From the NCBI GenBank assembly GCA_016212685.1, contig JACREW010000028.1, forward strand, positions 1-10,685: DNA of 10,685 nucleotides. The letters are read 5' to 3'. The DNA comes from Nitrospirota bacterium. GTDB lineage: Bacteria; Nitrospirota; Thermodesulfovibrionia; Thermodesulfovibrionales; Dissulfurispiraceae. Positions 1 to 6,984 of this stretch are shown in pieces. The notes beneath the pieces are model-generated. The model searched no databases. It was not told the origin of the DNA and was given only the letters and a program-made list of their open reading frames with translations. Position 1 is the stretch's first letter. Every line of letters begins with the position of its first letter. The translations under genes were made by a program, and so were the position numbers.

Positions 1-191
1 GAATAGAGCGTATCAAGTTCGTCGGCCTCAAGCATAGGGTTTGTGAATACAAAACCGCATTGCTTGCAGACAACATAGGTAATAGTATATTTATCCCCCT
101 TATTAAGTTTTATGAGATATGGGTCATTTTCAAAAACAGCGAGGTGTTCATGATTCTCAGAGCCGCATATTAAGCAATTAACTTTTTTCAT
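1..191 (-). CDS. Zinc-ribbon methyltransferase-type protein, N-terminal part only
   Basis: This gene starts at an ATG at 189-191 and runs off the left edge, so only about 63 residues are visible. The start is supported by an AAGGAG ribosome binding site about 7 bases upstream. The visible part has two CxxC pairs (Cys6/Cys9 in NCLICGSEN and Cys41/Cys44 in CKQCGFVFTNP). This is the zinc-ribbon head usually placed before a SAM-dependent methyltransferase domain in polysaccharide clusters. The same head is seen in the gene immediately upstream and in the methyltransferase at 8345-9490, so this looks like a third paralogue in the locus. It follows the upstream gene by only 16 bases and is presumably in the same operon. 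The catalytic domain lies outside the window, so the methyltransferase role is inferred from the head alone. Confidence 0.75.
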   Translation of the reverse strand, partial: MKKVNCLICGSENHEHLAVFENDPYLIKLNKGDKYTITYVVCKQCGFVFTNPMLEADELDTLY

Positions 192-207
192 TTTTACATC
201 TCCTTTT

Positions 208-1602
208 TTACAACGAATCCATTATTTCCTTAAATCTATTTAAGTAATCAGTATCGATCATGCTGTTTGTCATAATAAAAAAATCTTTAGTATTTGTTTC
301 TTTAATAGAATCCTTTAAATGCTTGATAAGCATCTCTCTGTTTATTGCAATTATTACCCGCTTATCATTTAAAAATCCTAATAGATTAAGATGTAAAAAT
401 GCACTTTTCAAGAGTGGGATGTTGTCCTCATAAACAATAAGCCTCTGACCATCTCCTAATGCATTCAGTAGTATTTTAGGGAAATAGCCAAGCCCATAGC
501 CAAACATAATTATTATCTTATGATCCCTTAAATCAACCTTATCAACCAGATCGATAGCGACACTCATAGGATCTTTGCATCTATAAAGAAGTTTTCTATT
601 GCTATCATCACTTGTAATTATTGCATTTACCGGCTTCCCGTTATTTTTTACTAAGCGAATGCCGCTATTTTCCATGTACTTGCACAGCTTATTAATAAGC
701 AGATTGTTTCTTATTATTACCCTATCTGAAAATTGCGTAAAACCTTCGATTCCCTCCTTGTTCTTTAGAAGCGAAACTGTCTTATATAGACCCTTAATTG
801 CCTTGTAATCATCAAATGCTTTAGGGGCATTGTCCTTGAGAGATTGATTTTGTTTTCTGACAATTGCCCTGATACCTCTCGGCACCCAGTTGTCCATAGA
901 CACTATATCAAAGCCGAGTTTTCTTAAATAAATAGATAACGTCCTATTCGAAAAAAGTCTTACATGGTCTCCACCAAGTATGTAAGGAACCATCGGCAAG
1001 GTAATATTTGGCGTGCCAATAAAGAGATAACTTTCTTCATTCATATTGTTTTTTATGTCATGCAGAACTTTTTCAGGATATAAAACGTGTTCCAGAACAT
1101 GAGAAGAGACAATCAATTTGAACTTTTTGCCTGGATACGCGTTTTTATCATAATAACCGGTCGTTATATTTACTCCGAAATGTTCCCTCCCAAATTCAGA
1201 TATATTTTTTGTGGGTTCTATGCCGCAGGCATTCCAGCCGTTTTCTTTGAATGGAATAAGCATCGTTCCAGCTCCGCAGCCGATGTCCAACACGCTCTTG
1301 TCGCCATTTAGAGAAATCCGTTTTGTTATCCATGAATAAAGTTTTTCCCCAAAAAAAGTCGCCTGTTTTTCAAAAAAATTTACATCCAATTTGGGCCTAT
1401 ATTTTTCAGAGTAAAGCTCACTCATTTCGCTTTCATCCAATACGGGATTCTGATAGACAAGACCGCAGTCATTGCATATTACATATTGAACATCATAGTC
1501 TGTCCGCATAGAAATACGTTTATAGTATTTGTCCTCCTTCAATGTAGCAAAAGGCAACTGTTTATCCGAATCGCATACTATGCATTTATCGACGGCTATC
1601 AC
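208..1602 (-). CDS. Zinc-ribbon SAM methyltransferase fused to a Maf/DUF115-like domain
   Basis: A 464-residue protein with two parts. Residues 1-70 hold a zinc ribbon (Cys7, Cys10, Cys43, Cys46). Residues 100-250 are a class I SAM-dependent methyltransferase, with motif I VLDIGCGAG at 104-112, an acidic loop end GIEP at 127-130 and SSHVLEHV at 166-173. After a helical linker, residues about 322-445 resemble the N-terminal part of motility accessory factor (Maf) proteins: NGKPVNAIITSDD, the stretch around Asp344-Pro345, then FGYGLGYFPKILLNAL at 367-382 and an IVYE strand at 389-392. Maf proteins are linked to transfer of nonulosonic acids to flagellin, and the Maf core glycosyltransferase region appears absent. 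The start is GTG, chosen because GAGGAG lies 9 bases upstream and the zinc ribbon begins at once. It follows the cytidylyltransferase gene by 3 bases. A role in methylating or recognising the flagellar sugar is inferred. The methyltransferase call is firm, the Maf-like call moderate. Confidence 0.82.
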   Translation of the reverse strand: MIAVDKCIVCDSDKQLPFATLKEDKYYKRISMRTDYDVQYVICNDCGLVYQNPVLDESEMSELYSEKYRPKLDVNFFEKQATFFGEKLYSWITKRISLNGDKSVLDIGCGAGTMLIPFKENGWNACGIEPTKNISEFGREHFGVNITTGYYDKNAYPGKKFKLIVSSHVLEHVLYPEKVLHDIKNNMNEESYLFIGTPNITLPMVPYILGGDHVRLFSNRTLSIYLRKLGFDIVSMDNWVPRGIRAIVRKQNQSLKDNAPKAFDDYKAIKGLYKTVSLLKNKEGIEGFTQFSDRVIIRNNLLINKLCKYMENSGIRLVKNNGKPVNAIITSDDSNRKLLYRCKDPMSVAIDLVDKVDLRDHKIIIMFGYGLGYFPKILLNALGDGQRLIVYEDNIPLLKSAFLHLNLLGFLNDKRVIIAINREMLIKHLKDSIKETNTKDFFIMTNSMIDTDYLNRFKEIMDSL

Positions 1603-1605
1603 GGC

Positions 1606-2286
1606 TCAACTCTCCTCAACCAACTTTTTAGCTATATAAATTCCCATTTCGTCATGCGTGTCTATGAACGCGGATAAGTCCCTAACGGGTATCAGGCCTA
1701 TCTTCTGCCCCAGCCGTTTGCCTTCCCTGATGAATTCCGCTTTTGTTACGCAGACGACGCCTCCCATTTCCCTGTAAAGCGGGGGCTTCGACTGCCTCGG
1801 AAGATACTCTTTACTTCCTACGCGAACCAGCTTTCCGTTTTCGTCATACATCCAGAAGTCGTGCTTTTCTTCGCTCGCCACGAATACGGAGTCGAGATCG
1901 TCTTCTATAAGCACATCTATAACCTTGTCTATAATGCCCGGAGACCTGAAAGGATGGGTTATTTCAAGCAATACGACAATATCGACCTTATAACCGTCTA
2001 CGTTTTCGAGCCATTCAATGCAGTGTTTCAGAACGGACTCGAGAGAGACCCCTTTCATGCCGAGTTCGGGCGGCCTTATGAAAGGCGCTTCGGCCCCCAG
2101 CCCTCTTACGAATTCCGCGACTCTTTCGTCGTCCGTGGTCACAATGACCCTTTTTATATATTCCGACTCCCGCGCAGCATCTATGGTATAAGCCGCGAGC
2201 GGTTTTTTGCCGAGCATGATATCTCCGTGTTTATTGAAGTCGTCGCCCTTAACGGGGATAATCGCTATAATATTCCTGTCAGTCAT
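1606..2286 (-). CDS. Acylneuraminate cytidylyltransferase-like protein, degenerate nucleotide-binding motif
   Basis: A 226-residue NeuA-type nucleotidyltransferase homologue, clearly paralogous to the product of the gene just upstream. Shared stretches include AYTIDAA, RVIVTTDDER, GAE-PFIR, LKH--EWLEN, DIVV, PRQ-K-PLYRE and EGKRLG. Family members activate 3-deoxy-ulosonic acids with CTP through an N-terminal signature close to ARGGSKGLPGKN. Here the corresponding stretch is VKGDDFNKHGDI (residues 12-23), so the glycine-rich RGGSKG loop is gone, although the following LGKKPLAAYTID aligns well. The family motif near the middle is also altered (LLEITHPFR at 107-114). The C-terminal acidic motif is FIDTHDEMG (208-216). 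The protein is full length with no frameshift, so it is kept under selection. It may be a non-catalytic partner of the upstream enzyme or an enzyme for another substrate; which one cannot be decided from sequence. The ATG overlaps the upstream stop by 8 bases. Confidence 0.85.
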   Translation of the reverse strand: MTDRNIIAIIPVKGDDFNKHGDIMLGKKPLAAYTIDAARESEYIKRVIVTTDDERVAEFVRGLGAEAPFIRPPELGMKGVSLESVLKHCIEWLENVDGYKVDIVVLLEITHPFRSPGIIDKVIDVLIEDDLDSVFVASEEKHDFWMYDENGKLVRVGSKEYLPRQSKPPLYREMGGVVCVTKAEFIREGKRLGQKIGLIPVRDLSAFIDTHDEMGIYIAKKLVEES

Positions 2287-2983
2287 TAATCGTCCTCCTG
2301 CCTTCGCTCAGGATTTTTTCAGCCAGCCAGAGGTCGAATTCTTCATGAATATCGACGGAGGAAGCGTCGTCGTAATTCGGGATTATGTCGACGTTTGCGC
2401 CGAGCCTTTTCCCCTCTTTTACTACGGACGCCCTCGTGGCGCACGCAAGCCCTGTGTCTTCCCTGTAAAGAGGCTCTTTTTTCTGCCGCGGCCCGTAGTT
2501 TATATCGGGCGCAAGACGCACATATTTCCCGTCCGTTTTCCTCCAGAAATTCTTATGCGTCGTATACGCGACAAATGCCGAGTCGAGATCATCCCTCTCC
2601 AAAAGCCTTGTTATTACCTCTTCTATCATGCGTTTTTTCCTGAACACATCGGTGCTTTGAAGATAAACTACAATATCCGTTTTATAGTTCTCGTTGTTCT
2701 CAAGCCATTCAACTGCATGCTTCAATACAGGCTCTATCGGGACATAATCGCCTGCGAGTTCAGCGTCCCTTATAAACGGAACCTCCGCGCCGTATTTTTT
2801 CGCAACTTCCGCGATCCTTTCGTCGTCGGTCGTTACGATAACCCTGTCGATAAGCGCGCACTGCTTCGCGGCATCTATAGTATAGGCGATGAGGGGTTTG
2901 CCGAGCAGCGGCTTAAGATGCTTACCCGGAAGTCCTTTAGACCCTCCACGCGCCGGTATGATAGCTACTATATTTTTCTTCAT
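2279..2983 (-). CDS. Acylneuraminate (CMP-ulosonate) cytidylyltransferase
   Basis: A 234-residue NeuA/KdsB-type enzyme that would join a 3-deoxy-2-ulosonic acid to CMP, giving the activated donor for a glycosyltransferase. The signature IIPARGGSKGLPGKHLKPL at residues 8-26 is intact. TTDDERIAE (51-59), LQSTDVFR (108-115) and the C-terminal VDIHEEFD (210-217), where the family carries metal-binding acidic residues, are also present. The length is normal for the family. The substrate cannot be read from sequence; the cluster suggests a nonulosonic or related sugar acid. The start is fixed because the signature begins within eight residues, and GGGAGGTGG lies about 7 bases upstream, inside the preceding glycosyltransferase gene. 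The two genes overlap by 47 bases, which is unusually long for this operon. The next gene is a diverged paralogue. Confidence 0.92.
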   Translation of the reverse strand: MKKNIVAIIPARGGSKGLPGKHLKPLLGKPLIAYTIDAAKQCALIDRVIVTTDDERIAEVAKKYGAEVPFIRDAELAGDYVPIEPVLKHAVEWLENNENYKTDIVVYLQSTDVFRKKRMIEEVITRLLERDDLDSAFVAYTTHKNFWRKTDGKYVRLAPDINYGPRQKKEPLYREDTGLACATRASVVKEGKRLGANVDIIPNYDDASSVDIHEEFDLWLAEKILSEGRRTIND

Positions 2984-3680
2984 TATCGTTCCACCTCCCT
3001 GTTGGAATTTTAGATTTTCCGTTGTTGATCAATTCGATGACTTTTACGACCCTGTCTGCCCGTTTAACATCGCTGCTGTGGTGCAACCCGTGGTGATGGT
3101 AGACCGACGCGTAGGGATCGTATACGATTTTGTATCCCATTTCGATGACCTTTTTGGCCCAATCCCTGTCCTCCACGCCCGACAGTTCTTCGTCAAAAGG
3201 AATAATTGTCCAGAGTCCTTTTCGTATCATGGAGTTTGCGTTGTGGAAGAAGTAGTCTTTTTCCTGCACGCGCCTTTCGAATCCGAATACCGTGAGAAGA
3301 TCTCTTTTGTCGAGACTGCTGGAATCGCGCAGGGGTTCCTGTTTGCCGTATACTCCTGCTACGTTTTCGTCATGAAAGTTCCTCCACAGCCTATACAGCC
3401 ATCTGTCATTGGCAGGGATGCAATGACCGGATATTATGGCTATGTATTTACCCTCCGCCTCGTTGATACCTACATTCAACGACCTGCCGAAGGTGAACTC
3501 TTTGTCGGATATTGACACTACCTTGCAGTTATAATTGCCGACTATTTCAAGGGTACGGTCGGTAGACGCGTTATCGACAACGATGATTTCTACATCTTTT
3601 ATGTTCTGCATCAGGATGCCTTTTATGCATCTGTCTATCCACTTCTCCTCGTTCTTTGTCCTTACTATTACGGATATCAT
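2937..3680 (-). CDS. Family 2 glycosyltransferase
   Basis: A 247-residue GT-A fold glycosyltransferase. The N-terminus MISVIVRTKNEEKWIDRCI and VVDNASTDRT (34-43) are standard family 2 nucleotide-sugar binding elements. Where many members have an Asp-x-Asp motif, this one has SGHCIPAND (84-92), as in the rhamnosyltransferase-like subgroup with SAHAxP. The acceptor-side motif GVEDRDWAKKV (168-178) and the YDPYASVYHHHG stretch (187-198) fit the same subgroup. No membrane segment is evident, so it is probably cytoplasmic. It starts with an ATGA overlap on the NeuB-like gene and its last 47 bases overlap the next gene, so translation of the three is likely coupled. The donor may be the sugar made in this operon or a side-chain sugar; sequence does not decide. 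Confidence 0.9.
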   Translation of the reverse strand: MISVIVRTKNEEKWIDRCIKGILMQNIKDVEIIVVDNASTDRTLEIVGNYNCKVVSISDKEFTFGRSLNVGINEAEGKYIAIISGHCIPANDRWLYRLWRNFHDENVAGVYGKQEPLRDSSSLDKRDLLTVFGFERRVQEKDYFFHNANSMIRKGLWTIIPFDEELSGVEDRDWAKKVIEMGYKIVYDPYASVYHHHGLHHSSDVKRADRVVKVIELINNGKSKIPTGRWNDNEEKYSSYHTGAWRV

Positions 3681-4726
3681 AGCTCAACCACCTCCGTAGT
3701 TATGAATTCGTCCTCTTCTACGTCATAAACGGCTTTTTTCCCTACTACAAGAGGAACGCACCGCGGACTTAACCCCCTGAACGGCGACCTGAATGCGAGC
3801 ATGTCCTCCATAATGGTCTCGCCTTTGTTTATCCTTTTCTTTGCGACTATCGAGACCTGTTCATTATCGTAAATCTCCCTTTGTCCGGCTATCGCCTTTC
3901 TCCGTATATCGGATATGGACTCGTTCTCGGCGTCCCTCACAAGTTTTACGAATTTCGAGAACTCTACCGGGGTAAGTCCGATCGCGCTGTCGGAAAGAGA
4001 CAGGTTGTTGTCGAAGGTCAGCGACTTGTCTATTACGGACGCCCCGAATGCTATTGCGGAAAGCGCCATGGAAGATCCGGCTTCATTGTCGCTGTAACCG
4101 ATTTTTTTGCCGAATTGCTCCAGCCATCTCAGCACTTTAAGATACGATATATTCGCCTCAAAAGGAGTCATATGTATGCTGTGAATTAATGTCAGATCAT
4201 TGTCTGCAAGGGCGTCTACGATATCCTCTATTTCGTCTTCGGTGCAAAGGCCTATGGATACCATCACCCTCGATTTTCTATTCGCAACTTCCTTCAACAA
4301 AAAAACATTGTTCGTGCAGACGGCCTCTACCGCAATCGCGTCGGCATCGAGGTCGTCGATGAAATGCAGGGACGGAATATCGAAAGGCGATACGATAAAA
4401 TCTATTCTGCCCTTGCAGTATGCGCGCAGGTCCCTGAATTCAGCCTTTGAAAGGTCAACCCTTTCGAGAACTTCCCTGTAAGTCCTGCCCAAAAACTGAT
4501 GCCTGGGGGTCGGCCTGTCGAGATATGTCTTTACCGAGGTGCAATCTGCATCCCTCTTGTGGAACTTAACGGCGTTGCAGCCGCTTTGCACGGCAAAATC
4601 GATCAACCGTTTGGCGTGATTTATATCGCCGTTATGATTGGTGCCGATCCCCGCGATAATGTAGCAATGCCCGATAGACGGGGATTGATTGCCGCACAAT
4701 GCTATGGGAGCAAGTCCGGTTTTCAT
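3677..4726 (-). CDS. NeuB-like sialic/legionaminic acid synthase homologue with missing catalytic residues, plus SAF domain
   Basis: A 349-residue protein with NeuB architecture: a TIM-barrel domain (about 20-270) and a C-terminal SAF/antifreeze-like domain (about 288-349). The fold is marked by GTNHNGD (28-34), AVKF (52-55), IVSPFD (111-116), IGYSDNEAG (209-217) and GLSP (318-321). Family members condense PEP with an N-acetylmannosamine-type sugar, using Mn held by two histidines, in SDHT and ERHFT-type motifs. Here these read SDNE (Asn214) and DKSLT (Ser235). The usual Glu in the first strand is Gly26 (IIAGIG), the Gln after VKF is His56, and the KIGSGE-type strand is AVEAVC (132-137), losing Lys, Ser and Glu. 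Asp246 remains, as does an Arg in the SAF domain (Arg313 or Arg317). It is unlikely to be a standard metal-dependent synthase. It may be a pseudoenzyme, a partner of the neighbouring aldolase, or a divergent lineage. It overlaps both neighbouring genes by ATGA, with GGAGG 5 bases before its start. Confidence 0.87.
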   Translation of the reverse strand: MKTGLAPIALCGNQSPSIGHCYIIAGIGTNHNGDINHAKRLIDFAVQSGCNAVKFHKRDADCTSVKTYLDRPTPRHQFLGRTYREVLERVDLSKAEFRDLRAYCKGRIDFIVSPFDIPSLHFIDDLDADAIAVEAVCTNNVFLLKEVANRKSRVMVSIGLCTEDEIEDIVDALADNDLTLIHSIHMTPFEANISYLKVLRWLEQFGKKIGYSDNEAGSSMALSAIAFGASVIDKSLTFDNNLSLSDSAIGLTPVEFSKFVKLVRDAENESISDIRRKAIAGQREIYDNEQVSIVAKKRINKGETIMEDMLAFRSPFRGLSPRCVPLVVGKKAVYDVEEDEFITTEVVEL

Positions 4727-5559
4727 ATATTCCTCCCGACCGCCTTCACAACAGGCGCTAAGTCCCTCATGAGCCTGTTGAAATCCTCATAGCCCAGTGT
4801 CTGTATAGCGTCGCTGAATGATTTATCCGGAACCGGATGCACCTCTATCATAAGTCCGTCGGCGCCGGCTGCCGCCCCCGCCTTAGCCATCGCAATAATA
4901 AAATTTCTTCTTCCGGTGCCGTGGCTCGGGTCTACGATAATTGGAAGGTGCGTTATTTCTTTCAGCGCCGGCACAACCGAAAGGGATAATGTCCATCTCG
5001 TATGGTCTTCAAAGGAGACTATCCCCCTTTCGCAGAGAATGATCTTCTCATTGCCGCCGGCTGCGATATATTCGGCAGCGCCGAGCCATTCATCGAGCTT
5101 TGCCCAGCTTCCTCTTTTAAGCAGAACCGGTTTGTCCGTTTTACTCACCGCGTGGAGCAGGCGGTAATTCTGCATGTTTCTCATGCCTATCTGAAGAATA
5201 TCCGCATATTTACAAACCACATCGACATCCGACGGTTCCATTACTTCGGTTACGATAGGGAGACCGGTTTGCGACCTTGCCTCGGCTAACATTTTCAGCC
5301 CATCTTCGCCGTGCCCCATAAACCTGTAAGGGAATGTGCAGGGCTTGAATGCGCCGCCCCTCAGCAGATGCGCCCCGGCTTTTTTTGCCTCTTTCGCTAT
5401 TTCGACTATCTGTTCGAGACTCTCGACAGTACAGGGTCCTGCCATTACCGTGAACCCGTCGCCGCCGATTTCGACATTTCCGACCCGGATAACCGTCTTC
5501 TGTTTCGCGCCGCTTTTCTTTACGAGTTCGTAATTTTTGTTCACATCAATTTCATACAT
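4723..5559 (-). CDS. DAHP synthase-like (class I beta) PEP-dependent aldolase with altered acceptor motif
   Basis: A 278-residue member of the DAHP/KDO8P synthase family, which condenses PEP with an aldose phosphate to make a 3-deoxy-2-ulosonate. It matches the short AroF/AroA type: GPCTVES (41-47), LRGGAFKP (66-73), IGMRNMQN (124-131), VLLKRG (145-150), ILCERGI (174-180), DPSHGTGRR (210-218) and EVHPVPDKSFSDA (239-251). The metal ligands of the family are all present (Cys43, His213, Glu239, Asp250). However, the KPRT motif, whose Arg helps hold the phosphate of erythrose 4-phosphate, reads KPCT (Cys74), and GIRTFE reads GIVSFE. The N-terminal ferredoxin-like regulatory domain of the Thermotoga enzyme is missing, so Phe/Tyr feedback by that domain is not expected. 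No other shikimate gene is nearby and the gene sits in an ulosonate cluster. It is therefore probably a specialised ulosonate synthase with a different acceptor. Automatic annotation would likely call it 3-deoxy-7-phosphoheptulonate synthase. Confidence 0.88.
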   Translation of the reverse strand: MYEIDVNKNYELVKKSGAKQKTVIRVGNVEIGGDGFTVMAGPCTVESLEQIVEIAKEAKKAGAHLLRGGAFKPCTFPYRFMGHGEDGLKMLAEARSQTGLPIVTEVMEPSDVDVVCKYADILQIGMRNMQNYRLLHAVSKTDKPVLLKRGSWAKLDEWLGAAEYIAAGGNEKIILCERGIVSFEDHTRWTLSLSVVPALKEITHLPIIVDPSHGTGRRNFIIAMAKAGAAAGADGLMIEVHPVPDKSFSDAIQTLGYEDFNRLMRDLAPVVKAVGRNI

Positions 5560-5570
5560 ATGCAGCCCTC

Positions 5571-6590
5571 CTATGCTTTATTACCGTTCCTTTTCCAGTT
5601 ATAACTTTCCTTGTACTGACAGTCTTTGCATGCAGCGACTTCGTTAAGACGCTTTTCGAGGTGGAACTTCCTTATGCGTTTCAGTTCTTCGCCGTGCCAG
5701 AAATATTCCACATTTTTGCCGCTGTCGTAATCTATTATGCCGAGCAGATTTTTGGAGTCCCAATCCCTGCAGCACATGATAACCTTCCCATCCCACGCGA
5801 CAACCATGCGCTGCCATATCTGCGGGCAGGGGAGCCTGCCTGTACTGACATGGCTGCCCTTTAATCTTTCGTCTTGCTCGCCCCTGTTCGTGTAATCCTG
5901 AAAACTGATGGAATCGACCAGAGGACGCCATCTATTTAAGAAATCCTGCACTTCATGAATATTGTGGTCCATTTTTACCATCTGAACGCGAACCTGCATG
6001 TCGCGTGTCCTTTTCTTTTCTTCCCGCATTTTTAAAAAACCATATACGTTCGAAAGCATCCGGTCGAAATCCCCGCCCTTTCTCACCTGTTCGTATGTCG
6101 CCTTTGAATTGCCGTCGATGGAGAATATTATGAGATCAAGACCCGATTCTATCAGGGCCGCCGACATCTCCTCATCGAGGAGCAGGCCGTTGGTGTTGAG
6201 GGCGACTTCCACTATCCCCTTAGACTTTGCATAGCTGACGGCCTTTGCCGCTAATTTCTTGTGGAGGAGCGCCTCTCCCCTCCAGTTAAACTTTATGGAA
6301 CATAACCCTTTTTCAGCCCCCTCATCGATGAGGTTTATCAGGAGCTTTTCATCCATAAACCCGAGGGTCTTTTTGAATTCGGGCGTTGGAAAACCATGAG
6401 GACACATCACGCATCTCAGATTGCATGCGTTGGTCAACTCTATGTCGAGATGTGTGGGGAATCTTGTAACGAAATGGACTCTCGGGGCAAGCCTCCATTT
6501 CATGCGGTACGACCAGTAGTCGTAATCCAGTCCGTGATGTTTAATTTTTGATTTGATGCCGTTTATTTCTTTAAAGGCGGTCATTCTCAT
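5571..6590 (-). CDS. Radical SAM protein with C-terminal SPASM-type cysteines
   Basis: A 339-residue radical SAM enzyme. The [4Fe-4S] SAM-binding motif CxxxCxxC is at Cys56, Cys60 and Cys63 (NACNLRCVMCPHG). The GGE-like element is WRGE (103-106), and LNTNGLLL (131-138) and FSIDG (156-160) are typical barrel strands. The C-terminal part has Cys255 (PCPQIWQ), AWDGKVIMCC (265-274) and CKDC (321-324), a SPASM-like auxiliary cluster domain. Such proteins oxidise or rearrange sugars, peptides or other substrates. The substrate here is unknown, but the place between the regulator and the aldolase suggests it prepares or modifies the sugar acceptor. No B12-binding domain is seen. Two ATGs are two codons apart; the first is preferred because GGAGG lies 9 bases before it. 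The gap to the upstream gene is 26 bases and to the downstream gene 11 bases. Confidence 0.9.
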   Translation of the reverse strand: MRMTAFKEINGIKSKIKHHGLDYDYWSYRMKWRLAPRVHFVTRFPTHLDIELTNACNLRCVMCPHGFPTPEFKKTLGFMDEKLLINLIDEGAEKGLCSIKFNWRGEALLHKKLAAKAVSYAKSKGIVEVALNTNGLLLDEEMSAALIESGLDLIIFSIDGNSKATYEQVRKGGDFDRMLSNVYGFLKMREEKKRTRDMQVRVQMVKMDHNIHEVQDFLNRWRPLVDSISFQDYTNRGEQDERLKGSHVSTGRLPCPQIWQRMVVAWDGKVIMCCRDWDSKNLLGIIDYDSGKNVEYFWHGEELKRIRKFHLEKRLNEVAACKDCQYKESYNWKRNGNKA

Positions 6591-6616
6591 GCTATCCGGC
6601 CTCCGTTTGTTTTGTA

Positions 6617-6970
6617 TCAGACATTCTGTAACAACCTGTTTTTAAGGATTTCGGCTATCTCGTCAACAAGCATTTCAACATCTACCTTGTTTGCAAAACT
6701 TTTAACAGTCTTCTTCTGCGCCCTTATTTCATTCAAGGCGCCTGCGAGCGTATAGCCCTTCTCATAGACAAAAACCTTCACATTTTTTATCGTTTCTACC
6801 GTTTCTATGTCGTATCTCCTGTGGCCTCCGCTGGTCCTGACAGGACTGATATGCCCCTTAAAAACCTTTTCCCAGAACCTCAGTGTATATTCTGGAACAT
6901 CGGTCAGTTTGCTGACTTCTTTGATTGTGTAGAGCCTTTGACCGGTATCATTATTAATTTTGCTGTCCAT
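6617..6970 (-). CDS. Small MerR-family transcriptional regulator
   Basis: A 117-residue protein with the MerR DNA-binding domain: helix-turn-helix at about 13-34 (LYTIKEVSKLTDVPEYTLRF) and wing with TSGGHRRYD at 46-54. A dimerisation helix follows (about 70-90), then a short tail (98-115). There is no cysteine-rich or large ligand-binding domain, so it resembles the small unliganded MerR-like regulators rather than metal sensors. It is the first gene of the sugar operon and starts just below the sigma-28 and sigma-54 type elements at 6985-7048, so it would be made with the flagellar genes. No strong ribosome binding site is visible before the ATG (AAGCGAAT only). It may act on its own promoter region or tune the operon; its target is not known. 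Confidence 0.9.
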   Translation of the reverse strand: MDSKINNDTGQRLYTIKEVSKLTDVPEYTLRFWEKVFKGHISPVRTSGGHRRYDIETVETIKNVKVFVYEKGYTLAGALNEIRAQKKTVKSFANKVDVEMLVDEIAEILKNRLLQNV

Positions 6971-6984
6971 ATTCGCTTAAACTT

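Noticed and set aside
2207..3515. Long plus-strand open frames opposite the cytidylyltransferase and GT2 genes
   Set aside because: They are antisense shadows of conserved proteins, have no family-like motifs, and lack convincing ribosome binding sites.
4723..5559. Calling this gene a standard aroF for aromatic amino acid synthesis
   Set aside because: The KPRT arginine is replaced and the neighbours are all sugar genes, so the ordinary symbol would mislead.
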